Assembly: GCA_903934275.1 (NCBI GenBank)
Contig: CAIZNF010000658.1
Span: 1-5,039, forward strand
Reading direction: 5' to 3'
Length of the DNA stretch: 5,039 nucleotides
Origin: an uncultured Nitrosomonadales bacterium
GTDB lineage: Bacteria > Pseudomonadota > Gammaproteobacteria > Burkholderiales > Gallionellaceae
Every line of letters begins with the position of its first letter. The first letter of the stretch is position 1. Made by a program: the position numbers and the translations under genes. Of this stretch, positions 1 to 5,039 are shown piece by piece. The notes beneath the pieces are model-generated. The model ran no database searches, was not told where the DNA came from, and was given only the letters and a program-made list of their open reading frames with translations.

Positions 1-374
1 ACCACTTTCGAATGTATGGCAAACACAGATAACAAAATTTCTCACCCCCCTACAGCATAATCAGACAAACACCGACACGCTTCCGGTGTGCGGCGGTGTT
101 GGTGCGCGTTAAAAGTGAATGAGCTACGCGAGTTTCACATTAACCAGCGACACGCCCTGTTGGAGCGGTCTCTAGACCGCGATGAGCTGCCCGAGAATCG
201 TGGCTTGGAGACCGCTCCCACGGTGACTTTTTCAAAGTTAATTCAGTCACTCACCAGCCAAATGATGTCGGAGTGTAACAAAAGTATCGTATTTATTTAG
301 CACTAACAATTGGTTGTAATATCGTTGTGCAATTACGCAATTAAATACTGGCGACCAACATCCGACGATTACTC
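1..374. other. Intergenic region downstream of the ferredoxin gene, no convincing gene
   Basis: This stretch lies past the 3' end of the ferredoxin gene and I cannot assign a coding gene to it. An open frame on the plus strand (88-300) runs straight through the REP-like palindromes, has no recognisable domain and is probably spurious. Other structure seen: an imperfect hairpin (arms 70-78 and 86-98, with a 4-base bulge) without a following T-run, an 8-base near-tandem repeat GCAATTAC/GCAATTAA at 329-344, and the REP-like pair listed separately. The part from about 225 to 374 is AT-rich and shows no clear rho-independent terminator for the ferredoxin gene. Confidence 0.6.
156..224. repeat. REP-like inverted pair (GGAGCGG family)
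   Basis: GGAGCGGTCTC at 162-172 is matched perfectly by its reverse complement at 208-218, with 35 bases between. The left unit also forms its own hairpin: GCGGTCT (165-171) pairs with AGACCGC (174-180). Read left to right, the unit has the layout CCTGT-T-GGAGCGG-8 bases-CCGCGA-TGAG. From memory this resembles the REP sequence of Pseudomonas putida, with GTTG where many REPs carry GTAG. The right unit, read on the minus strand from 221, starts GTGGGAGCGGTCTCC and has only a degenerate inner hairpin. The pair is therefore BIME-like: two head-to-head REP units. No RAYT transposase gene is in the window. REP membership is an inference, because genome-wide copies cannot be counted here. Confidence 0.6.
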
Positions 375-701
375 TCAACCCCAAATCACTTCGGGGACTT
401 TCAATCGTTCCACCGGTTTATTGCCCAGCAAATGTTCTTCGATGATGGCGGTTACATCGTCTTTACTTACTCCTCCGTACATTATGCCTTCCGGATAAAC
501 CAGCACGCTGGGGCCGATACCGCAAGTGCCGAGGCAACCGCTACCGGTCACCGCAAAGCGTCCCCATAGCTGCCGTTGCTCAAATTGTTGCAGGAATTCC
601 TGCAACACGTCTGCGCTGCCTTTTTCTCCGCATGAGCCGCGCGGATGGCCCGGCGGACGGGTTTGCGTGCAGACAAAAATGTGTTTTACTGGCTTGCCCA
701 T
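375..701 (-). CDS. Thioredoxin-like [2Fe-2S] ferredoxin
   Basis: This is a predicted cytoplasmic one-electron carrier of 108 residues, a normal length for the thioredoxin-fold [2Fe-2S] ferredoxins (Shethna / Aquifex Fd4 type, also related to NuoE). What is seen: four cysteines at positions 11, 24, 56 and 60, spaced C-x12-C-x31-C-x3-C, the family's cluster pattern. They lie in the motifs HIFVCTQTRPPGHPRGSCG and GSGCLGTCGIGPSVLVYPEG, followed by YGGVS and a C-terminal helix rich in E and H. There is no signal peptide or membrane segment. The start at 701 is supported by AGGAG at 708-712, six bases before the ATG. It lies 144 bases downstream of the methyltransferase gene, on the same strand, and ends with TGA. 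The redox partner is unknown and the neighbours do not reveal it. Family assignment is firm; physiological role is not. Confidence 0.93.
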   Translation of the reverse strand: MGKPVKHIFVCTQTRPPGHPRGSCGEKGSADVLQEFLQQFEQRQLWGRFAVTGSGCLGTCGIGPSVLVYPEGIMYGGVSKDDVTAIIEEHLLGNKPVERLKVPEVIWG

Positions 702-720
702 TCAAATCTCCTGTTTAATC

Positions 721-745
721 GAACCTGTAAAATTATTTTCGGTTC
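721..745. promoter_or_regulatory. AT-rich inverted repeat upstream of the ferredoxin gene
   Basis: GAACC (721-725) and GGTTC (741-745) form a 5-base dyad. Nested inside it is a second palindrome, AAAAT-T-ATTTT (729-739), offset from the outer centre by one base. It sits 20 to 44 bases before the ferredoxin ATG, where an operator or 5' UTR stem could act. I cannot match it to a known regulator site, and short AT-rich dyads arise by chance, so this is only a candidate. Confidence 0.25.
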
Positions 746-774
746 TGGTTTCATCCATAATGGGATGCGCCGTA

Positions 775-780
775 ATTGTA
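775..780 (-). promoter_or_regulatory. Possible -10 box for the ferredoxin gene
   Basis: On the minus strand this reads TACAAT, five of six matches to the sigma-70 -10 consensus. It would put a transcript start near 768 and leave a leader of about 65 bases containing the 721-745 dyad. The matching -35 region is poor (TGTAAA at a 17-base spacing, three of six), so the gene may instead be read through from the methyltransferase gene. GGGATG occurs twice on the plus strand (762-767 and 782-787), 20 bases apart and flanking this box. Confidence 0.22.
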
Positions 781-845
781 AGGGATGAACCCCTGTTTTT
801 ACACTTCATTTCTCGATAGCGGTATCCGGCTCATTCGACTCAGAT

Positions 846-1670
846 TTATTCATAAATAAACCGCTCCCGCAATTCGTCGAGATTTAATTCGCGCAAAATC
901 TGTTCCATTCGCTCTTGTGCGTTTTTGCGCGGCATAACCGTGCTGCGGGCGATGATGAGCTCATTCTTCATCGAGTGTTCCCATCCGACCAGCTCCGTCA
1001 CCGTTACTTGATAGCCATGCGCTTCCAGCAGCAAGCATCGCAACACGTTGGTGAGGTGGCTACCGAATTCGCGGGTGTGAATCGGATGCCGCCAGATTTC
1101 CGAGAGAGGGGTTTTGCCGAACGACTGGTTCTTGTGTTTGTTCAACATTGCCGCAACCTCGGCCTGGCAGCAAGGTGCCAGCACGATAAATTTCGCCTGC
1201 TTGTGCAGCGCAAATTTGATCGCGTCATCCGTGGCGGTATTACAGGCGTGCAGCGCGGTGACGATATCGATTTTTTCGGGCAGTTGCGGCGAGTGTATGG
1301 ATTCTTCTACCGATAAATTCAAGAACGACATGCGCGCGAAACCAAGCCTTTCAGCCAGCTCGCGGGATTTGTTGACCAGTGTCTCGCGAGTTTCGATACC
1401 GTAAACATGGCCTGCTTCGCGCGTTTTTAGAAATAAATCGTAAAGTATAAAACCGAGATAAGACTTGCCCGCGCCATGATCCGCCAGCGCCAAGTCTTGC
1501 CTGGCGGCGAACACTTCATCGAGCAATGGTTCGATGAAGTGATACAGATGATAAACCTGCTTCAGTTTGCGCCGACTGTCCTGATTGAGCTTGCCGTCGC
1601 GTGTCAGAATATGCAGCTCTTTGAGCAGCTCTACGGATTGGTTTGGCTTAATTTCTGGGATGAGGGGCAT
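846..1670 (-). CDS. SAM-dependent methyltransferase, Methyltransf_32-like
   Basis: This is a predicted cytoplasmic class I SAM-dependent methyltransferase of 274 residues whose substrate I cannot assign. What is seen: a charged helical N-terminal part (about 10-55), then motif I LADHGAGKSYLGFIL (62-76), an acidic residue ending the second strand (YGIE, E93), then TALHACNTATDDAI (138-151) and LAPCCQAEV (164-172). The combination of DxGxGKxYL, LHAC and PCC motifs is characteristic of the Methyltransf_32 group, which includes domains of eukaryotic METTL25 and GSTCD. No signal peptide or membrane span is visible. The ATG at 1670 is the only reasonable start: in-frame stops lie six and seven codons upstream, with no start codon between. 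No Shine-Dalgarno sequence precedes it. The gene is separated from the cytochrome gene by a REP pair, so it is probably transcribed separately. The enzyme class is well supported; target (RNA, protein or small molecule) is open. Confidence 0.87.
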   Translation of the reverse strand: MPLIPEIKPNQSVELLKELHILTRDGKLNQDSRRKLKQVYHLYHFIEPLLDEVFAARQDLALADHGAGKSYLGFILYDLFLKTREAGHVYGIETRETLVNKSRELAERLGFARMSFLNLSVEESIHSPQLPEKIDIVTALHACNTATDDAIKFALHKQAKFIVLAPCCQAEVAAMLNKHKNQSFGKTPLSEIWRHPIHTREFGSHLTNVLRCLLLEAHGYQVTVTELVGWEHSMKNELIIARSTVMPRKNAQERMEQILRELNLDELRERFIYE

Positions 1671-1709
1671 ATTGAATTTTGAAAGCTACTAATCTCTTAC
1701 CAGTCAAGT

Positions 1710-1737
1710 AATATCAAAAGTGACAAGAATTTTTCAA
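1710..1737 (-). promoter_or_regulatory. Possible sigma-70 promoter for the methyltransferase gene
   Basis: On the minus strand TTGAAA (1732-1737, five of six to the -35 consensus) is followed after 16 bases by GATATT (1710-1715, four of six to the -10 consensus). It would start a transcript near 1703, about 33 bases before the ATG. It lies just downstream of the REP pair in an AT-rich stretch, the expected place if the methyltransferase gene has its own transcript. Spacing is one base below optimal and the -10 is imperfect. Confidence 0.33.
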
Positions 1738-1744
1738 CGAAACC

Positions 1745-1788
1745 GTAGGGTGGGCTCTGCCCACCATGTCGGGCAGAGCCCGACCTAC
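1745..1788. repeat. REP pair (BIME-like), GTAG-headed hairpins, head to head
   Basis: Two 21-base units face each other with two bases between. On the plus strand 1745-1765 reads GTAG + GGTGGGC + TCT + GCCCACC, and on the minus strand 1788-1768 reads GTAG + GTCGGGC + TCT + GCCCGAC. Each is a perfect 7-bp stem with a TCT loop headed by the tetranucleotide GTAG, the signature of REP elements acted on by RAYT (TnpA-REP) transposases. The units differ at four positions, which form two compensatory pairs, so both stems stay intact. Such elements can stabilise mRNA 3' ends or weaken transcription past an operon. Here it lies about 100 bases after the cytochrome stop codon and could mark the end of that transcript, although no T-run follows it on the minus strand. 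Confidence 0.85.
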
Positions 1789-1891
1789 AATTTTGGCTCC
1801 GGCTTGTTCTCCTTCGCGAGAGTGACAGTGAATAATGAAGTTGATGAATTATTTTTATGAAAAATCGGGTCTGTTAAATAAACGGGCCTGC

Positions 1892-2239
1892 TTATATCTC
1901 AGAGTTCGCTTTCAACGACAGGATATATTTAACCAATATTTTGCGGTTTGCTTCGGTGAGCAAATCTTCCGCGTAGCCCGGCATTTCTTTGCTGATCCAT
2001 GCTCCGTAGCCGCCATTGGCGATCTTGTTCATTAAGTAGGCTTCAGCATCCGGGTTGTTTTTATACCGTTCGGACACAGACTGCCATGCCGGGCCAAGCA
2101 AATTCTTGCCGGTTATGTGGCATTGAAAGCAACCTGTATGTTCCGCCAATTTCCATTCGGCAGGTTTGTTGGATGTGTCCGGCTGGCAGCCGCACAGCGC
2201 AACCAGCAGTGATGCCAGCAAGATATTTCGTGTATGCAT
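1892..2239 (-). CDS. Small c-type cytochrome, probable lipoprotein (c-551/c-552-like)
   Basis: This is a predicted mono-haem cytochrome c of 115 residues acting in the periplasm as an electron shuttle. What is seen: a short basic N-terminus and hydrophobic segment (about 5-16), then LCGC with Cys18 as a plausible lipidation site. The haem motif CFQCH is at 37-41, followed by LLGPAW (47-52), NGGYGAW (75-81) and Met86 in KEMPGY as the likely second axial haem ligand. A C-terminal helix ends YILSLK. The order GPA, GG-GxW, MP, ILSLK matches the c-551/c-552 (cytochrome c8) group. Cys at -2 of the lipobox is unusual, so cleavage by signal peptidase I is an alternative; either way the protein is exported. 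The start at 2239 is backed by AAGGAG (2244-2249), only 4 bases from the ATG. It lies 40 bases after the mutarotase stop with no visible terminator between, so cotranscription is likely. Confidence 0.92.
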   Translation of the reverse strand: MHTRNILLASLLVALCGCQPDTSNKPAEWKLAEHTGCFQCHITGKNLLGPAWQSVSERYKNNPDAEAYLMNKIANGGYGAWISKEMPGYAEDLLTEANRKILVKYILSLKANSEI

Positions 2240-2279
2240 GATTCTCCTTGTTTGAATTTTCTGATTTAAATAATAAAAA

Positions 2280-3191
2280 CTACAACGATTCGGTGCGGTA
2301 TTCGACTATGAGGGTGTGTTTGGCTCCTGCCGCGACGTTTACCGCATTGTCGATTGCATTGGCCGATTCAATGCACAGCATCTCGCGCCAGCCGTCTGGT
2401 TGCCCCAGGTCACCCATCTTGTCAGCCTTTACAGTCCACGGTGTCCATACAATGGTGGACAGGCTACCGGACTTGGCGACATGAATGCGCCGTTTCAGCT
2501 TGTCGTCATCGATTACGCACTCCGCGGTGGTGTTGATGTATACGCGGTCGGTCTCACTCGCGGGTTGAATTATGCCATCTTGTTTTTTAAGCGTCGAGAT
2601 GCCCACTTTGTCCCAGTAATCGCAACCTGCCAATCCGGTAACGCGCACCGCGCCGATGTCACTGATTTTGAAATAAGTATGCAAGGCCTCAGTGATTACA
2701 AAATCGGATTTTCCGGTATTTTCGGTGGTTAGTTCCATGCGCAATGTATCACCGACAATCACCGTCAGTTCGAGCCGCGAATCATGCGGCCACTGCGCCC
2801 GTGTTTTGTCGTCTTCCGTCAAGCGCAGTGTCAGACGAGTCGCACCGTTTGGTTCGGTACTGGATTCAACTACGTGCCAGGGCGCGGCACGTGCGAAGCC
2901 GTGGGCAGGAAAGCCGGGTTCGGAAATATGCGCGCCGAACCACGGCCAGCATACCGGCACGCCGCCGCGCACCGATTTGCCCGCTGTCAGTTTGGCATCG
3001 CGCGACAGCCATACCACCGGCACGGTTTGGCTTCTGGGATGCCAGGCCATCAGTTGCGCGCCCTGCAAGCACAGCGATGCGGTCGCTTGCGGGTTGCTGA
3101 TTTCCGCAACGATCAGGCCGCTGGCATCTTCGCGAAATTTCAGTTGTCCAGCGATGCCGAATTGTGTATTCAAAAGCTGTGCCGTAGTCAT
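2280..3191 (-). CDS. D-hexose-6-phosphate mutarotase (glucose-6-phosphate 1-epimerase, YeaD family)
   Basis: This is a predicted cytoplasmic enzyme that interconverts alpha and beta anomers of glucose 6-phosphate and related hexose 6-phosphates. It has 303 residues, typical of the YeaD/YMR099c branch of the galactose-mutarotase-like fold. What is seen: [12 protein letters not shown] (75-86), HGFAR (97-101), ALHTYF with His171, TDRVY with Asp215, and CIESANA with Glu275. By comparison with yeast YMR099c, His171 and Glu275 are the expected catalytic pair, while the His97/Arg101 region contributes to phosphate and sugar binding; all are present. RGG-x-P-xxWPWFG separates this branch from ordinary galactose mutarotase (GalM). 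The ATG overlaps the ilvD stop by 4 bases (ATGA) and has its own Shine-Dalgarno at 3199-3205, indicating translational coupling. It ends with TAG. The gene is intact. Its link with branched-chain amino acid synthesis is not explained by known biochemistry and may be simple operon hitch-hiking. Confidence 0.93.
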   Translation of the reverse strand: MTTAQLLNTQFGIAGQLKFREDASGLIVAEISNPQATASLCLQGAQLMAWHPRSQTVPVVWLSRDAKLTAGKSVRGGVPVCWPWFGAHISEPGFPAHGFARAAPWHVVESSTEPNGATRLTLRLTEDDKTRAQWPHDSRLELTVIVGDTLRMELTTENTGKSDFVITEALHTYFKISDIGAVRVTGLAGCDYWDKVGISTLKKQDGIIQPASETDRVYINTTAECVIDDDKLKRRIHVAKSGSLSTIVWTPWTVKADKMGDLGQPDGWREMLCIESANAIDNAVNVAAGAKHTLIVEYRTESL

Positions 3192-5039
3192 GCCGATTTC
3201 CTCTCGATTTGTGTCACATCTCGCACCGCGCCTTTGTCGGCGGATGTCGTCATGGCGGCATACGCCCTGAGTGCGGCGGATACATGGCGTTCACGACTGG
3301 CGGGTTGCCAGGCCTTGCTGCCTTTCGCCTCCATCGCGGCACGGCGGCGCTTCATTTCCGTATCGGAAATTGCCAGTGTGATGCCGCGTTGCGGAATGTC
3401 AATTTCAATAATATCGCCTTCTTCGATCAGACCGATTGCGCCGCCCTGCGCGGCTTCCGGCGAGACGTGGCCGATACTCAAGCCCGATGTGCCGCCGGAG
3501 AAACGCCCGTCGGTGAGCAGCGCGCACACCTTGCCCAGCCCTTTGGATTTCAGGTACGAAGTTGGATACAACATTTCCTGCATCCCCGGCCCGCCCTTCG
3601 GCCCTTCATAGCGGATCACCAGCACATCACCCGCCACAATTTTATCGGCGAGAATCGTCGCCACCGCATCGTCCTGGCTCTCGAATACGCGTGCGCGCCC
3701 AGTAAATTTCAGGATACTTTCATCCACTCCGGCGGTTTTCACGATGCAGCCATCCACGGCGACATTGCCGTGCAACACCGCCAGCCCGCCGTCTTGCGAG
3801 TAGGCATGCGCCTTGTCGCGGATGCAGCCGCCGCTGCGATCTATGTCCAGTTCCGGGTAGTGCATGGATTGCGAAAAGGCTAGGGTGGTGACAACCCCGC
3901 CGGGTGCCGCGCGGAAGAATTTTTTCACCGCTTCGTCTCCGGTTTGCACGATGTCCCATTGTTGCAATCCATCGCGCAAAGTTTTGCTGTGTACCGTTCC
4001 TGCATCGGCGTGCAACAGTCCGGCGCGATCCAGCTCGCCCAGAATCGCTGCGATGCCTCCCGCTCGATGCACGTCTTCCATGTGGTATTCGGAGGAGGGC
4101 GCGACCTTGCACAGGGTCGGTACGTGGCGCGACAGGCGATCCATATCATGCATGGTGAAATTCACTTCCGCTTCCTGCGCAATTGCCAGCAGATGCAGCA
4201 CGGTATTGGTCGATCCGCCCATTGAGATATCCAGCGTCATGGCGTTTTCGAACGCATCAAACGTGGCGATGGAACGTGGTAGTGCCGATGCATCATCCTG
4301 TTCGTAGTAGCGCCTGCACAATTCGACAATCAATCGTCCGGCGCGCAAAAACAATTGCTTGCGCTCGGCGTGCGTCGCCACCAGCGAGCCGTTGCCGGGC
4401 AGCGCCAGCCCCAGTGCCTCGGCCAGGCAGTTCATCGAATTCGCGGTGAACATGCCGGAACAGGAGCCACAAGTTGGGCACGCTGAGCGCTCGATGGCAT
4501 CTACTTCTGCATCGCTGCAATGGCTGTCCACCGCTGCGACCATCGCATCCACCAGATCCAACCCCTTGGTCTTGCCCTGCCAGTTGACCTTGCCCGCCTC
4601 CATCGGTCCGCCGGAGACGAACACCACCGGAATATTCAGGCGCATCGCCGCCATCAACATCCCCGGCGTGATTTTGTCGCAATTGGAAATGCACACCAAC
4701 GCGTCGGCGCAATGCGCGTTGACCATATATTCCACGGAATCGGCGATCAGTTCGCGCGAGGGCAGCGAATACAACATCCCAGCGTGTCCCATCGCGATAC
4801 CGTCATCCACCGCGATGGTGTTGAATTCCTTGGCGATGCCGCCCGCTTTCTCGATCTCCCGTGCCACCAGTTGCCCCATGTCCTTGAGGTGTACGTGACC
4901 GGGCACAAACTGGGTGAACGAATTGGCAATGGCGATGATCGGTTTGCCAAAGTCGCCGTCGGTCATGCCGGTGGCACGCCACAGTGAGCGCGCTCCGGCC
5001 ATGTTGCGACCATGTGTGGAAGTGCGGGAACGGTAAGCG
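3188..5039 (-). CDS. ilvD: Dihydroxy-acid dehydratase, about two N-terminal codons missing at the window edge
   Basis: This enzyme dehydrates 2,3-dihydroxy-isovalerate and 2,3-dihydroxy-3-methylvalerate to the 2-oxo acids that lead to valine and isoleucine; it is cytoplasmic and needs an Fe-S cluster and Mg2+. The first in-window ATG (5002) is not the start. The frame stays open to the edge and reads [12 protein letters not shown] before that Met, matching E. coli IlvD (MPKYRSATTTHGRNM), so only Met and probably Pro are missing. Full length is about 618 residues against 616 in E. coli. In full-length numbering the visible key residues are Asp81 ([10 protein letters not shown]), Cys122-Asp123-Lys124 (CISNCDK) and Cys195 ([12 protein letters not shown]); the lysine is the carbamylated Mg2+ ligand. 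GRFSGGTSG, near residue 520, holds the proposed catalytic serine. [10 protein letters not shown] lacks the cysteine found there in plant-type [2Fe-2S] enzymes, which points to the E. coli-like [4Fe-4S] class. The frame is intact, and the stop overlaps the mutarotase start. Its promoter lies outside the window. Confidence 0.98.
   Translation of the reverse strand, partial: AYRSRTSTHGRNMAGARSLWRATGMTDGDFGKPIIAIANSFTQFVPGHVHLKDMGQLVAREIEKAGGIAKEFNTIAVDDGIAMGHAGMLYSLPSRELIADSVEYMVNAHCADALVCISNCDKITPGMLMAAMRLNIPVVFVSGGPMEAGKVNWQGKTKGLDLVDAMVAAVDSHCSDAEVDAIERSACPTCGSCSGMFTANSMNCLAEALGLALPGNGSLVATHAERKQLFLRAGRLIVELCRRYYEQDDASALPRSIATFDAFENAMTLDISMGGSTNTVLHLLAIAQEAEVNFTMHDMDRLSRHVPTLCKVAPSSEYHMEDVHRAGGIAAILGELDRAGLLHADAGTVHSKTLRDGLQQWDIVQTGDEAVKKFFRAAPGGVVTTLAFSQSMHYPELDIDRSGGCIRDKAHAYSQDGGLAVLHGNVAVDGCIVKTAGVDESILKFTGRARVFESQDDAVATILADKIVAGDVLVIRYEGPKGGPGMQEMLYPTSYLKSKGLGKVCALLTDGRFSGGTSGLSIGHVSPEAAQGGAIGLIEEGDIIEIDIPQRGITLAISDTEMKRRRAAMEAKGSKAWQPASRERHVSAALRAYAAMTTSADKGAVRDVTQIERKSA
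3199..3205 (-). promoter_or_regulatory. Ribosome binding site of the mutarotase gene, inside ilvD
   Basis: The minus strand reads GAGAGGA, with seven bases between it and the mutarotase ATG. It lies inside the last codons of ilvD. Together with the 4-base ATGA overlap it fixes the mutarotase start and would allow ribosomes ending on ilvD to restart. Confidence 0.75.

Noticed and set aside
1..45. A minus-strand GTG (43-45) opening a 15-codon frame to the left edge, preceded by a G-run
   Set aside because: The frame is too short to judge, another frame is also open, and the G-run abuts the GTG with no proper spacing. A gene start here cannot be supported.
70..98. Imperfect hairpin CACCG-ACAC ... 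GTGT ... CGGTG
   Set aside because: It has a 4-base bulge and no T-run, and no adjacent gene gives it a role.
88..300. A 70-codon plus-strand open frame in the left gap
   Set aside because: About a third of it is REP-like palindrome, it uses no recognisable domain, and there is no convincing ribosome binding site.
329..344. Near-tandem GCAATTAC/GCAATTAA
   Set aside because: Only two short copies in AT-rich DNA; expected by chance and without CRISPR or iteron spacing.
781..800. AGGG-ATGAAC-CCCT followed by GTTTTT, resembling a rho-independent terminator on the plus strand
   Set aside because: The stem is only about four pairs and no plus-strand gene ends there; on the minus strand there is no T-run.
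1831..1855. AATAAT ... ATTATTTTT dyad after the cytochrome gene
   Set aside because: The six-pair stem is purely A-T with an 11-base loop, too weak for a terminator, and the T-run is on the wrong strand for the cytochrome gene.
2784..3611. A 275-codon plus-strand open frame across the mutarotase and the ilvD 3' end
   Set aside because: It lies antisense to two well-recognised genes, crosses their junction, has no recognisable domain, and its composition is typical of a shadow frame in GC-rich coding DNA.
3209..3883. A 224-codon plus-strand open frame antisense to ilvD
   Set aside because: It is fully inside ilvD, and its His/Arg/Ala-rich translation shows no family resemblance.

Overview
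This window looks like ordinary chromosomal DNA from a Gram-negative proteobacterium, most likely a betaproteobacterium (Nitrosomonadales or Gallionellaceae-like). That placement is inferred from the protein types: an E. coli-type IlvD, a small cytochrome c resembling the c-551/c-552 group, a thioredoxin-like [2Fe-2S] ferredoxin, and REP-type intergenic palindromes. No rRNA or other taxonomic marker is present, so the placement is tentative. Coding DNA is moderately GC-rich and the gaps between genes are clearly AT-richer.

All five genes lie on the minus strand, so transcription runs from right to left. At the right edge is ilvD (dihydroxy-acid dehydratase), which lacks only about two N-terminal codons cut off by the window edge. 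Its stop overlaps by 4 bases (ATGA) the start of a D-hexose-6-phosphate mutarotase (YeaD family). Forty bases further on comes a small c-type cytochrome that looks like a lipoprotein. These three could be one transcript. A gap of about 220 bases follows, with a textbook pair of inverted REP hairpins (1745-1788) and a possible promoter. Then come a Methyltransf_32-like SAM-dependent methyltransferase and, 144 bases later, a thioredoxin-like [2Fe-2S] ferredoxin. The left 374 bases show no convincing gene but hold a second REP-like pair of a different sequence family (about 156-224).

Functionally the genes are mixed: branched-chain amino acid synthesis (IlvD), sugar-phosphate anomer interconversion (mutarotase), periplasmic electron transfer (cytochrome), an unassigned methylation and an unassigned Fe-S electron carrier. 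Only the ilvD-mutarotase pair shows sequence evidence of tight coupling. I see no defence system, phage, insertion sequence, CRISPR array, tRNA or rRNA. The most notable non-coding structures are the two REP pairs, one of which keeps both hairpins through compensatory base changes. I do not see an undescribed system here.
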